The translations under genes and the position numbers were made by a program. Of a DNA stretch of 64,000 nt, positions 1-8,994 are shown piece by piece. The stretch's first letter is position 1, and each line of letters begins with the position of its first letter. Origin of the DNA: DASXUX01 sp036504595 (GTDB lineage: Bacteria; Planctomycetota; SZUA-567; H5-PLA8); assembly GCA_036504595.1 (NCBI GenBank), contig DASXUX010000022.1, forward strand, positions 62,001 through 126,000, written 5' to 3'. Under the pieces are notes generated by a model, which worked only from the letters and a program-made list of their open reading frames with translations, made no database searches and had not been told where the DNA came from.

Positions 1-1151
1 CTGACGGCGTCCGAATCAAACCCCAGGAAATTCGCGAGCTCCGGCACTCGCACGTCTTCCCAGGAACGAACCTTCGCTTCGTCGCCGTACCAGCGCCGGC
101 TAACCGCTTTGGCCTCGCCGTATTGCTGCTTCAGCCATACGCGATAACTCTTGTCCGCCAGCGGGCCATATTCCGTCAGAGAGTCATGTTCGCCGTGGCG
201 AATTTCGCCGTGCGGTTCGAGAAACTCGATAACGTTGTCCCGAGCGGCATACTCACGCCAACTCTTTTGCATCACCGCCAGCGACGCATCCAACCCCGCG
301 CCCGCACACCACGACAGATGACCGAAGCCGGCGTGGAAGGAGTCGCCCGCCGTGTAGTAGCCGCCGCAATAATCCGGCGCTCGCATCTGCGTCTCATTGC
401 GATAGCGATTCAGCAGCCACGTGCAGTCGCTGGTGCAACTGTTCACGATGAACGGAAGATTGCGCTTGGCCGACGCGCGCGCCGCCCAGTCCCACAGCGG
501 CTGATTGGTCATCCCTTCGGCAAAATCGCAGCGCTCCTCATTCATCCAGCATATGAGCCCCGCGTGATTGTTATTCTGCGCGAAGTCAAATTCGCCAAGA
601 ACGTTGTAGTCCCGCCACTCGCCGCGCTTCTCGCCGGCTTTCGGCTGCGGCATTTGGAATGGCCAGTAGTAGAAGCGGAACCCGTACTTGTCCCACGAAT
701 CCAGATACATCGGCACATTCGCCGACGGCGCCAGATCCGCACCCTCCAGTTTGCCTTTCAACGTTTCCACCACGTTCGCCAACGCCGCGGCATCCGCGCC
801 CGAAACGATGAAGACCTGTTTGCCGCTGCGGAAGGCCGCCACTTGCCCCTGTTGCGGCACGTCCACTACCGGCAGTTCGATTCCTTCCACAGAAAGCTTT
901 GCGTCCTTTACGTCCAGCAATGCGTGCAGGTCCGAAAGATATTTCGCGTGAACCAGTTTCGCCTTCTCGTCGCTCGCACAATGGATGCGTAACTGCGACC
1001 CATTCGCTCCTAGTCGCGTGAACTTGGCCGAAACAGCGCCGTAGCCTCGCAACTCGACTTCCGGCAGTTCCATCTCTTCTTGCGCGGAGCGAGCGGCTGA
1101 CGTGAGCACGCATGCCGTGAGAACGATCGCAATTCGTGACGCATAGTTCAT
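1..1151 (-). CDS. Secreted glycosidase-like protein, C-terminus cut by the window edge
   Basis: The reading frame is open from an ATG at 1151 to the first base, giving 383 residues of a longer protein. GGAGGG lies just before the ATG and fixes the start. Residues 1-22 look like a signal peptide ending near A-R-S-A, so the product is probably exported. The visible part contains a D-S-W-D-K-Y-G-F segment and, near the cut end, W-L-K-Q-Q-Y-G-E-A with a following R-R-W-Y-G. That resembles the segment in GH42-type and other TIM-barrel glycosidases that reads F-x-x-W-L-K-x-K-Y-G. The family is not certain because the catalytic half is missing or unrecognised. It is divergent from the GH16 gene next door and could share its glycan substrate. 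Confidence 0.6.
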   Translation of the reverse strand, partial: MNYASRIAIVLTACVLTSAARSAQEEMELPEVELRGYGAVSAKFTRLGANGSQLRIHCASDEKAKLVHAKYLSDLHALLDVKDAKLSVEGIELPVVDVPQQGQVAAFRSGKQVFIVSGADAAALANVVETLKGKLEGADLAPSANVPMYLDSWDKYGFRFYYWPFQMPQPKAGEKRGEWRDYNVLGEFDFAQNNNHAGLICWMNEERCDFAEGMTNQPLWDWAARASAKRNLPFIVNSCTSDCTWLLNRYRNETQMRAPDYCGGYYTAGDSFHAGFGHLSWCAGAGLDASLAVMQKSWREYAARDNVIEFLEPHGEIRHGEHDSLTEYGPLADKSYRVWLKQQYGEAKAVSRRWYGDEAKVRSWEDVRVPELANFLGFDSDAV

Positions 1152-1241
1152 GTTTTCCCTCCACCTTCATGTAGTGCGCCGCGTCGCTTCCGCGAAACGC
1201 GCATTTGCGCAAAAGCTGAATGTTTTTACGACAATCTCGTG

Positions 1242-1265
1242 GTAGCGCAATCCTCCTGGATTGCG
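1242..1265. repeat. Dispersed palindrome, copy 1 (GCAATCC/GGATTGC)
   Basis: The sequence pairs GCAATCC with GGATTGC round TCCT and is preceded by GTA. The same palindrome occurs twice, in opposite orientation, at 53620-53719, so it is a dispersed intergenic repeat family. Confidence 0.75.
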
Positions 1266-1333
1266 TTCCGTTCGTGGCGTCCCGCCCGGCCTCATGTAGC
1301 GAATTGTAGTGCGTGCGTCTCGCCCGTTGCTGT

Positions 1334-1370
1334 TCTCCCCTCCCCGCTTCGGGGAGGGGTCGGGGGAGGG
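1334..1370. repeat. C-rich/G-rich hairpin repeat
   Basis: CCCCTCCCC pairs with GGGGAGGGG round GCTTC, followed by a second G-rich run. It belongs to the loose group of hairpins at 23.5, 42.3, 48.2 and 51.9 kb. This copy lies between divergent promoters, so it is probably not a terminator. Confidence 0.6.
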
Positions 1371-1499
1371 GTTTGCGGAAACGCCGCAATTCTGCAAATA
1401 GTGACATACACCGTCCCGCCCGCTGCCAGCTACAGGAGTCTTTTGCCACTTTCGCCAAAGCGCATACAATGCCGCGATCCACTTTTGAGGATCCCGCTC

Positions 1500-3443
1500 A
1501 TGAAGCTCGCTCTTCTCTTCTTTTCGTGCTCTTTTGCAGCCGTTGCTTTCTGTGCCGAAACCATCCCGGCCAAACCGCTGATCGATTTCGGCGCGCCGGG
1601 TGCCGACGCGCGCATCGCCAGTGACGGCGGCAACGCCGGCGCCACCTTCAAGATTGCCGACGGTCCCAAGGGCAAAGCGCTGGAAATCTCGATTCAGCCC
1701 GGTCCGGCGAACTGGCCCGGCATCACCATCAAACCTGACGGCGCGGCGTGGGATCTTTCGGCTTTTGGACGTGTCGAAGCACACGTAACGAACACCGGCG
1801 CGTCAAAGGTCGGCTTGAATCTGCGCGTGGACAATGCCGGCGACTGGCGCGACAACCCCTGGAACACTGAGTCCGTCGAACTCGCCCCGGGCGCGTCCGG
1901 CACGATCACTGTGATCTTCGGCTTCTCTTACGGCCGCAAGCCCGGCTACGCGCTCAAGTCTGCAGCCGTCAGCAACCTGCTGCTCTTCACGACAAAGGCC
2001 AAAGAGCCTCTCTCGTTCCGCGTCGATTCCATCGTCGCCACGGGCCCCGCCGGCGAAAAGCCCCCGGTCGATCCGAACTCCGTGCGCATCCGCCCCAAGG
2101 GCGGCGTCATCCTCGGCCCCGGCGTGGCGACCGATCCGGCCAAGCAGATCGAGACCAAAGGCGGCGCGCAGGCGAGCGTCGCCGGGGAAACGCTTCGCGC
2201 CGTTTTTCCTGCCGCCAAAGGCGAGCAGTTCGTCGCGTTCAAGCCTGCCATCGGCCGCTGGGAGTTGGTCGAAGCCTACGAGGTCCGCGTCAAACTGAAG
2301 AACGACGGTCAGACGCCCACGACGCCCAGCATTCAACTGCTCAGCAACGGCGGCCCAACCGACTCTGTGACCATCGCCGCGCCGCTCGCGCCCGGCGCCG
2401 AAACGGAAATCATCGTCCCCTTCGCCGCATCCGTGCCGGCCAAAGGCATGCCTGTTCCGAAAGCCGGATATTACGGCACTCAGAAGGGCACCGGCACCGG
2501 CTTCACCAGTGATGCAACATCGGCGGTGAAGATCACGACCAAACAGGACGGCGAAGCCACGCTGCTGGTACAGTCGATCATCGCCGACGCGCCGCCCGCG
2601 CAAATGCCCGAGTGGCTCGGCAAGCGGCCGCCCGTTGACGGCGAGTGGTCCCAGACCTTCAATGAGGACTTCGAAGGCACGACTATCGATCCGAAGAAGT
2701 GGAACATCTACGGCCCGAACTGGTGGGACAAGGCCACTCACTGGAGCAAGGACAACCTGAGCGTCGGCAACGGCAACGTGACGCTGCATTTCGAAAAGAA
2801 GCGCGGTTTCCACAACGACGATCCGAATGAGAAGAGCCCCAAGACGCTTTCAGGCAAGAACGAGTCCGACTACGTCTGCGGCTACCTCGACACCCTCGGC
2901 AAGTTTGTGCAACGCTACGGCTATTTCGAAGCGCGCGTAAAACTACCCACTGCTCCGGGTCTCTGGCCGACCTTCTGGATGATGCCCGACCGCGGCGTCG
3001 CCGCCGGAGGTGCGCGCAGCGACACCGGCAACGGCGCGCAGGAACTGGACATCATGGAGCACCTGACGCGCTGGGGCCCGTACCGCTACAACATCGCCCT
3101 GCACTGGGACGGCTACGGCAAGGAGCACAAGTCGGTCGGCACGACCAACAACTACATCGCCGCCGACAAGGATGGCTACATCACCGCGGGCCTGCTCTGG
3201 ACGCCCGGCTCCATGATTTTCTACAGCAACGGCAAGGAAGCGTTCCGCTGGGAGGGCGAGCGCGTCTCTACCGTGCCGTCGTACTTCATCATCGAATTCA
3301 CCACAGGCGGCTGGGACAACAACGCGGTCGATGACACGAAACTCCCCGCGGATTATCTGCTGGATTACGTTCGCGTCTGGCAACGCAAAGACCTGTCGTC
3401 GGATGCCGACAGCGTCAAAGCACCGCCCACTTCGGGAAAGTGA
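1500..3443 (+). CDS. Secreted GH16-family glycoside hydrolase
   Basis: A 647-residue protein predicted to hydrolyse a beta-glucan-type or sulfated galactan polysaccharide outside the cytoplasm. The ATG at 1500 is followed by a clean signal peptide ending near A-F-C-A, although the frame is open further upstream. The N-terminal 390 residues look like two beta-sandwich carbohydrate-binding-type modules. The GH16 domain runs from about residue 395 to 630 and carries the catalytic signature E-L-D-I-M-E at 515-520, with nucleophile E515 and acid/base E520, plus the conserved W-P-T-F-W-M stretch before it. Fold family and retaining mechanism are well supported. The exact substrate (laminarin, agar, porphyran or carrageenan) cannot be read from the sequence. 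Confidence 0.9.
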   Translation: MKLALLFFSCSFAAVAFCAETIPAKPLIDFGAPGADARIASDGGNAGATFKIADGPKGKALEISIQPGPANWPGITIKPDGAAWDLSAFGRVEAHVTNTGASKVGLNLRVDNAGDWRDNPWNTESVELAPGASGTITVIFGFSYGRKPGYALKSAAVSNLLLFTTKAKEPLSFRVDSIVATGPAGEKPPVDPNSVRIRPKGGVILGPGVATDPAKQIETKGGAQASVAGETLRAVFPAAKGEQFVAFKPAIGRWELVEAYEVRVKLKNDGQTPTTPSIQLLSNGGPTDSVTIAAPLAPGAETEIIVPFAASVPAKGMPVPKAGYYGTQKGTGTGFTSDATSAVKITTKQDGEATLLVQSIIADAPPAQMPEWLGKRPPVDGEWSQTFNEDFEGTTIDPKKWNIYGPNWWDKATHWSKDNLSVGNGNVTLHFEKKRGFHNDDPNEKSPKTLSGKNESDYVCGYLDTLGKFVQRYGYFEARVKLPTAPGLWPTFWMMPDRGVAAGGARSDTGNGAQELDIMEHLTRWGPYRYNIALHWDGYGKEHKSVGTTNNYIAADKDGYITAGLLWTPGSMIFYSNGKEAFRWEGERVSTVPSYFIIEFTTGGWDNNAVDDTKLPADYLLDYVRVWQRKDLSSDADSVKAPPTSGK

Positions 3444-3498
3444 ACGGCCGACAGTCGGTTCGTGGAGTCCTCGGAAGTCATCGCGCAAAAAAGCCGCC

Positions 3499-3538
3499 GA
3501 CTTCTTGACTTCTCGACTTCTGGACTTCTCGACTCTGT
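3499..3538. repeat. Word-repeat element W1 (GACTTCT words)
   Basis: Four or five copies of GACTTCT with a variable C/G-G/C join lie between the convergent GH16 and DUF4159-type genes. The same word, or its complement AGAAGTC, recurs at 54970-55080 and 56479-56521. Confidence 0.75.
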
Positions 3539-3542
3539 TGGA

Positions 3543-4397
3543 TCAGTGCGTCAGGTAGTACATCAGCACGTTGATGCCCATTTTGATCGCTTCGGTGTCG
3601 CGTGTGGAGCCGAAATAAATCGACATCCAGCCGCAGTGCAGGTCGCCGGGTGTGGCGACCGTCATCAACCGTCCGGTGCCTTTTTCGAAAAGACCCCACG
3701 CGCCGTGGTCAACGCCTTGCATGATCGGGCAGCCTTGGGGGAAGTTGAAGTAGCAGCGGTAGAGTTCGTGGTTGTCGGGAATGCGCCGCATCGGGTTGTC
3801 GGGAAACAGCGAGTTGATGATGCGAACGTAATCCATGAAGAAGCGGTCGCCGTCTACGCCGGTATTGCTTCGTTCGCGGTCCTTGAACTCGAAGTTCTCG
3901 CCGATATCGGATTTTACAACCCGTGCTTTCATGTTGGGATGGCAACAATCGTCGGCATGTACGAAGCCGCCGCGCATCAGGAATTCGCGGAGGTTATCGG
4001 CCTGCCTGGATTCCAGATCGAATTCAGTTTCCGAGGTCATGAAGACGTACGGATAACGGGCCATTTTGTCGAGATCCTCAAGCTCGACCACGACCGGTTC
4101 AGGATTGGCGTTGATGTTGGTCAGTTCCATCAGCTTGCGGCGCAAAATTGTGTCGCCAGAGGGCCCCACGTTCCAGATATCATGCCTGCGGTCGCGCACG
4201 TGAAACTTCAGGCGCGGAAAGAACAGCTCGCCAGTTTTGACCGCTGCGTTTTCTCCGTCCTCAGCAGCCTTAAGTTTGGAGAACATCCCGCCGAGCGCGC
4301 TGGAAAAAGCCGCGCCGCCGAGCATCGCGGCCGACTTCTTCAAGAAACTGCGCCGTCCGTCGCTCAACGGCCGGTATTGAGGTTGTGATCGCCGCAT
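3543..4397 (-). CDS. Tat-exported DUF4159-like protein
   Basis: A 284-residue protein. The chosen ATG at 4397 is followed by R-R-S-F-L-K-K and a small-residue hydrophobic stretch, a twin-arginine export signal. The rest matches my memory of the DUF4159 family: a F-F-P-R-L-K-F-H start, a F-V-H-A-D-D-C-C segment and a C-terminal M-Y-Y-L-T-H. The role of this family is unknown; members often occur near MoxR/VWA clusters, and here cluster A begins about 900 bp away. The frame extends 24 codons upstream, but that extension has no signal character. Confidence 0.75.
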   Translation of the reverse strand: MRRSQPQYRPLSDGRRSFLKKSAAMLGGAAFSSALGGMFSKLKAAEDGENAAVKTGELFFPRLKFHVRDRRHDIWNVGPSGDTILRRKLMELTNINANPEPVVVELEDLDKMARYPYVFMTSETEFDLESRQADNLREFLMRGGFVHADDCCHPNMKARVVKSDIGENFEFKDRERSNTGVDGDRFFMDYVRIINSLFPDNPMRRIPDNHELYRCYFNFPQGCPIMQGVDHGAWGLFEKGTGRLMTVATPGDLHCGWMSIYFGSTRDTEAIKMGINVLMYYLTH

Positions 4398-4490
4398 TTG
4401 GGTTCCGCCTCGGTGCGTGGCGCTGAGAACAGCGAAAGTAAACCTAGCGAAAATGCAGGCGCTTTGCAAGAGTTAAGTGTTCGAGCAAAT

Positions 4491-4847
4491 TCATCGCACG
4501 CGCTCGATCAGCACATCCTTGGTAACGAAGTTGATCTCCAGCCGATGGTCGCGAAGCAGATGGGTGCCGATCAGAATCTCCTCGCAAGCCACAAACGTCG
4601 CCTCAGCCAGCGTGACTTTGCCGTCGAATGAAAAGGGCAGTTGATATCGATCTTCGTCAACCGTCTGACCGGCCGCCAGGATTGACGTGACAGTACCAAT
4701 CCACCTTGCGCCGAGGGATGTGCGCAAGCGGCGTGGGAGTTCCAGGTCGCCGTTGAATCCCGTGTCAATCAGCGCGTTCCAACTCTGGCCGGCTACGTCC
4801 AAAGTGATAGCAGGAACGCCGAGGGTATTCACCCTGCCAGTGATCAA
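4491..4847 (-). CDS. Retropepsin-like (clan AA) aspartic protease
   Basis: This 118-residue protein carries the retropepsin active-site block A-L-I-D-T-G-F-N-G near residue 25-33, and a later H-x-L-R-D-H-R-L-E-I-N-F block typical of the same small fold. Such proteins act as dimers because each chain gives one catalytic aspartate. Its start overlaps the stop of the upstream small gene by four bases (ATGA), so the two are likely translated together. The target is unknown. Similar two-gene units are common in cyanobacteria and planctomycetes and are sometimes suspected to be toxin-antitoxin-like; that is only an inference. Confidence 0.75.
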   Translation of the reverse strand: MITGRVNTLGVPAITLDVAGQSWNALIDTGFNGDLELPRRLRTSLGARWIGTVTSILAAGQTVDEDRYQLPFSFDGKVTLAEATFVACEEILIGTHLLRDHRLEINFVTKDVLIERVR

Positions 4848-5095
4848 CGGTGCCCCCCTTTGCGCTCGTACCAGTCGTAGCCAACCCGAACGAAGTAAAG
4901 GAGCGCGCTGATGCCTTCCGCATCAAGCTGTTTCACAATGTCGGATGCCCGTTCTCCGAACCAGACGCGCCCGCTGTCTGGATCGATGCCAGCAGTCTGG
5001 TCTTTCCAGGCGGAGACATCATGGCTCTTTTGGTATTCGGCCCAGGTTGCCTTGGCTTTCTCTGTTTCTTGGGCTGTCCAAGTTGCTGTTGGCAT
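4844..5095 (-). CDS. Small conserved partner of the retropepsin-like gene
   Basis: An 83-residue hydrophilic protein. I chose the ATG at 5095, beginning M-P-T-A-T-W, because GGAGG precedes it and the upstream extension is not protein-like. It contains G-I-D-P-D-S-G-R-V-W-F-G-E followed by a helix and V-G-Y-D-W-Y-E-R-K-G. I recognise this pattern from small hypothetical proteins encoded directly before clan AA aspartic proteases. No catalytic motif is visible. It could be an antitoxin, a substrate or an adaptor of the protease. Confidence 0.65.
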   Translation of the reverse strand: MPTATWTAQETEKAKATWAEYQKSHDVSAWKDQTAGIDPDSGRVWFGERASDIVKQLDAEGISALLYFVRVGYDWYERKGGHR

Positions 5096-5109
5096 GGCTG
5101 AACGCCTCC

Positions 5110-5122
5110 ATACTAAAAGTAT
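5110..5122. promoter_or_regulatory. Possible operator/promoter of the protease pair
   Basis: ATACT-AAA-AGTAT is a perfect 5-bp inverted repeat lying directly before the GGAGG of the 5095 gene. On the minus strand it overlaps TATACT, a reasonable -10 box. An autoregulatory operator is possible but unproven. Confidence 0.3.
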
Positions 5123-5255
5123 AGCGCGTCTTCCACGTTCGCCAACCGTCGCGTGGCAATTCTTCGCAAAAGGTTCAGCAACCCGGCTCGTCTCATTGTA
5201 TGCCAAACAGATGAGTCTTTAGCTTCAGAACAGGCTGCATGCGGAGGCCCTGCGA

Positions 5256-6248
<993 letters not shown>

Positions 6249-6252
6249 CAGC

Positions 6253-6294
6253 AGTCTGGAGTCTGGACGTCTCGAGTCTGGAGTCTTGGAGTCA
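6253..6294. repeat. Word-repeat element W2 (GTCTGGA words)
   Basis: Five imperfect copies of GTCTGGA or GTCTTGGA, broken by CGTCTCGA, fill the 50-bp spacer between the MoxR stop and the DUF4272 start. No ribosome binding site is visible for the next gene apart from the repeat itself. Confidence 0.75.
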
Positions 6295-6298
6295 ACGG

Positions 6299-6919
6299 AT
6301 GAAGACCGCGCAATGGGCAAGGATGAAGGGCGTGTCACCGGAACCCGTTCTTGCCGCGATCAAGAGCCACAAGACGCCTTACGCGCGCGATGCTGCAGAA
6401 ATTGCCACTCGCGCGCTGGTCTTGCAGGGCGTCGTCGCGACTGGCTGCGGGGTTGATGCGGAGCCGATAACGAAATGGTTCAAGAGCCAAGGCCTGTGGA
6501 AAGCGGTCACGGCGAATGAGAAGAAGTTTCTGGCGAACTCACGTCCTTCCGAAAAGGAGTGCGGCAAGTTTCATTGGCACCAAGAAGCGGAGTGGACCTT
6601 GCTCTGGATGATTCGCAAGGTCGATGTGCTCGGCCTGCCGACGCATGGATGTGATACGAAGCGGCTGGTGGACGAGATCATCCCTGCGTTGGGGAGCAAT
6701 GTCAGCGAGTTCATTCATGGCGCGAAGCTCCGCTCACCGGGCGAGATTCTCAACGAAGATGATCGCACGTACAATCTTTGGTGCTATGCAAATATCGCGC
6801 GCCGCAAGGGTGAGGAACTGCCCGAAGATCTTAATCTCGGATTGCTGTACGAGCGACGTTACGCCTTCGAGTGGATGGACGGCAACCAGGAGTGGGATGC
6901 GGTAACCTGCGATGCCTAG
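6299..6919 (+). CDS. DUF4272 domain protein
   Basis: A 206-residue soluble protein. The N-terminal A-T-R-A-L-V-L-Q-G-V-V and the C-terminal L-L-Y-E-R-R-Y-A-F-E-W-M with W-D-A-V-T-C-D-A match the ends of DUF4272 proteins as I know them. The function of the family is unknown. It separates two MoxR genes and has no counterpart in cluster B, so it looks like a later arrival rather than a core part of the machine. The preceding word repeat replaces a normal ribosome binding site. Confidence 0.75.
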   Translation: MKTAQWARMKGVSPEPVLAAIKSHKTPYARDAAEIATRALVLQGVVATGCGVDAEPITKWFKSQGLWKAVTANEKKFLANSRPSEKECGKFHWHQEAEWTLLWMIRKVDVLGLPTHGCDTKRLVDEIIPALGSNVSEFIHGAKLRSPGEILNEDDRTYNLWCYANIARRKGEELPEDLNLGLLYERRYAFEWMDGNQEWDAVTCDA

Positions 6920-6958
6920 CACATCAAACTGTCGGGCTGCAGATTCGGAGAAAAATGC

Positions 6959-7975
6959 ATGGCAGAACTGAGTGAAGCACAGGTCAAGGATTTGGTCGAA
7001 AAGCTCAAGCAGAGCAAGGCCAACATCCTCTCCGAACTGCGGAAGGTCATCATCGGCCAGGAGCAGGTCGTCGATGAAGTCCTGACCTCCTTTTTTGCGG
7101 GCACGCATTGCTTGATCACCGGCGTGCCGGGTCTGGCCAAGACGCTGCTGATCAAGAGCATTGGCGAAATCCTCGACCTGCAGTTCCGGCGCATCCAGTT
7201 TACGCCTGACCTGATGCCCTCCGATATTTGCGGCACCGAAGTTCTGGAAGAAGACAAGAGCACGCATCAGCGCGCGCTGCGCTTCAAACACGGTCCGCTC
7301 TTCGGCAACATCATCCTGGCTGACGAGATCAACCGCACGCCGCCGAAGACGCAGGCCGCGTTGCTGGAAGCCATGCAGGAACACCAAGTGACCGTCGCGG
7401 GCGTCACGTACAAGCTCCCCGAACCGTTCTTCGTGCTCGCGACGCAGAACCCGATCGAACAGGAAGGCACGTACGCTCTGCCGCAGATCCAGCAAGACCG
7501 CTTCATGTTCTCGTCCATCATCGGCCACTTGCCGCATGCCGACGAAGTGAAGGTGATCGAACAGACCACGCGCGCAACCACGGCGAAGCTCAGCCGCATT
7601 CTCTCCGGCGAGGAACTGCTGCACTATCAGCGCATCGTGCGCGAAGTCCCCGTTGTCGAACCGATCGTGCGTTACGCCGTGCGCATCGCCGCGGCGAGCC
7701 GTCCGACGGAGAAGACCGCGCCGGACTTCATCCGCGAAAACGTCTCTTGGGGGGCTTCCTGCCGCGCGTCCATCTACCTGATTCTGGCCAGCAAAGCCCG
7801 AGCGGTGCTCGACGGCCGCTTCCACGTTTCGGTGAAAGACATTCAGTCCGTCGCGATGCCCGTGCTGCGGCACCGCATCGTAACGAATTTCCGCGCCGAA
7901 TCGGCGCGCATCAAGAGCGAGGACTTGATCAAGCGGCTGCTGGAGTACGTCAAGCCGCCCGCGAGCGGGTTGTAA
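6959..7975 (+). CDS. MoxR-family AAA+ ATPase, canonical copy (cluster A)
   Basis: A 338-residue MoxR ATPase with all motifs intact: Walker A G-V-P-G-L-A-K-T at 55-62, Walker B L-A-D-E-I-N at 120-125, and sensor 1 A-T-Q-N-P with N164. CGGAG lies 8 bases before the ATG. It is followed directly by a DUF58 and a BatA-like VWA gene, the usual partners, so this is probably the working ATPase of cluster A, with the altered copy at 5256 as a possible regulatory or mixed-ring subunit. Confidence 0.95.
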   Translation: MAELSEAQVKDLVEKLKQSKANILSELRKVIIGQEQVVDEVLTSFFAGTHCLITGVPGLAKTLLIKSIGEILDLQFRRIQFTPDLMPSDICGTEVLEEDKSTHQRALRFKHGPLFGNIILADEINRTPPKTQAALLEAMQEHQVTVAGVTYKLPEPFFVLATQNPIEQEGTYALPQIQQDRFMFSSIIGHLPHADEVKVIEQTTRATTAKLSRILSGEELLHYQRIVREVPVVEPIVRYAVRIAAASRPTEKTAPDFIRENVSWGASCRASIYLILASKARAVLDGRFHVSVKDIQSVAMPVLRHRIVTNFRAESARIKSEDLIKRLLEYVKPPASGL

Positions 7976-7980
7976 CGGCT

Positions 7981-8062
7981 GCTCTTTGCTCTTGGCTCTT
8001 AGCTCTTGGGAGCGACGCTCCGAATTGCGAGGCCAAGAGCTAAGAGCGAAGAGCCAAGAGCT
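7981..8062. repeat. Word-repeat element W3, near-perfect hairpin of GCTCTTGG words
   Basis: Arms at 7981-8009 and 8033-8061 are each four GCTCTT-type words and are inverted copies of each other with 27 of 29 positions matching. The loop contains a small GAGCG/CGCTC hairpin. It fills the MoxR-DUF58 spacer. The same word occurs at 35075-35104 before the BatA-like gene of cluster B. Confidence 0.85.
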
Positions 8063-8073
8063 AGAGAGCGCAA

Positions 8074-8973
8074 ATGGCTGAATTCCGGTACTTGGATTTC
8101 GAGACGCTGGGCCGCATCAAGAGCATGCAGCTATTGGCCAAGGGCGTCGTCGAAGGCTTCATTCTGGGCCTGCACCGCTCGCCGTACCGTGGGTTCAGCG
8201 TTGAATTTGCCGAGTACCGCCAGTACGCCGCGGGCGACGACATCAAGCATCTGGACTGGAAGGTCTTCGGCAAATCCGACCGCTATTATCTCAAGCAGTT
8301 CGAAGAAGAAACAAACCTGGCCTGCAATATCCTCGTCGATATCTCCCCGTCGATGGACTACAAGGCCGAAGGCGCGCCCTGGACCAAACTCGAATACGCC
8401 TGCCGCATGGCCGCGTGCCTGTCGTACCTGATGATCAGCCAGCGCGACGCGACTGGCCTGATGACCTTCGACAACAAGATTCGCGAAGTCCTACCCGCGC
8501 GCGGCAGTCCGGCGCACCGGCAGCTTATTCTCGCGACGCTGGACAACGTCAAAGCCGGCACGGGTGATACCGACCTGGCCGGTCCGATGCACGGCCTGGC
8601 GGAAAGCCTCAAGAAGCGCGGCATGATCGTCGTGATTTCCGATTTACTCGACGATCCGCTGAAAGTCATGGGCGCGCTGCAGCACTTCCGTTTCTTAGGC
8701 AACGAAGTCATCGTCTTCCACGTGCTCGATAACGACGAGATCAACTTCCCATTCGACAGCCTGACCGAGTTCACCGACAGCGAGTCCAAGCAGCAGGTTC
8801 TAGTCGCGCCGCAGTCCGCTCGCGAAGAGTACCTGCGCGAGTTCGACCGCTTCTTTGGCCCGTACCGCAAGGGCTGCGCCGACCTCGGCGTGGACTACAA
8901 AATCATGAACACCGGCGCCAATCTGGAACTGGCGCTCAGCGAGTACCTGTACCAGCGGAGCAGGCTGTACTGA
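8074..8973 (+). CDS. DUF58 protein with degenerate VWA fold (cluster A)
   Basis: A 299-residue soluble protein. The F-A-E-Y-R-Q-Y-A-A-G-D-D-I-K-H-L-D-W-K-V block at 45-64 is the DUF58 signature. A VWA-type metal site D-I-S-P-S follows at 89-93, and the second metal-site region T-F-D lies further on. DUF58 proteins act with MoxR ATPases and are thought to bind protein clients through the metal-ion site. There is no signal peptide. The gene follows MoxR in the expected order, and its paralogue in cluster B is at 35160. Confidence 0.93.
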   Translation: MAEFRYLDFETLGRIKSMQLLAKGVVEGFILGLHRSPYRGFSVEFAEYRQYAAGDDIKHLDWKVFGKSDRYYLKQFEEETNLACNILVDISPSMDYKAEGAPWTKLEYACRMAACLSYLMISQRDATGLMTFDNKIREVLPARGSPAHRQLILATLDNVKAGTGDTDLAGPMHGLAESLKKRGMIVVISDLLDDPLKVMGALQHFRFLGNEVIVFHVLDNDEINFPFDSLTEFTDSESKQQVLVAPQSAREEYLREFDRFFGPYRKGCADLGVDYKIMNTGANLELALSEYLYQRSRLY

Positions 8974-8994
8974 GATGAGGGAAGGCACGCACCG

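Larger units (their letters stand above)
1152..1499. other. 348 bp spacer between divergent genes, holding two repeat hairpins
   Basis: No gene is supported here. The stretch holds a palindrome related to one at 53.6 kb (1242-1265) and a C-rich/G-rich hairpin (1334-1370). It must also carry promoters for the divergent genes at 1151 and 1500, but I see no convincing -35/-10 pair. Confidence 0.6.

Noticed and set aside
1803..2813. 336-residue minus-strand frame
   Set aside because: A shadow of the GH16 gene.
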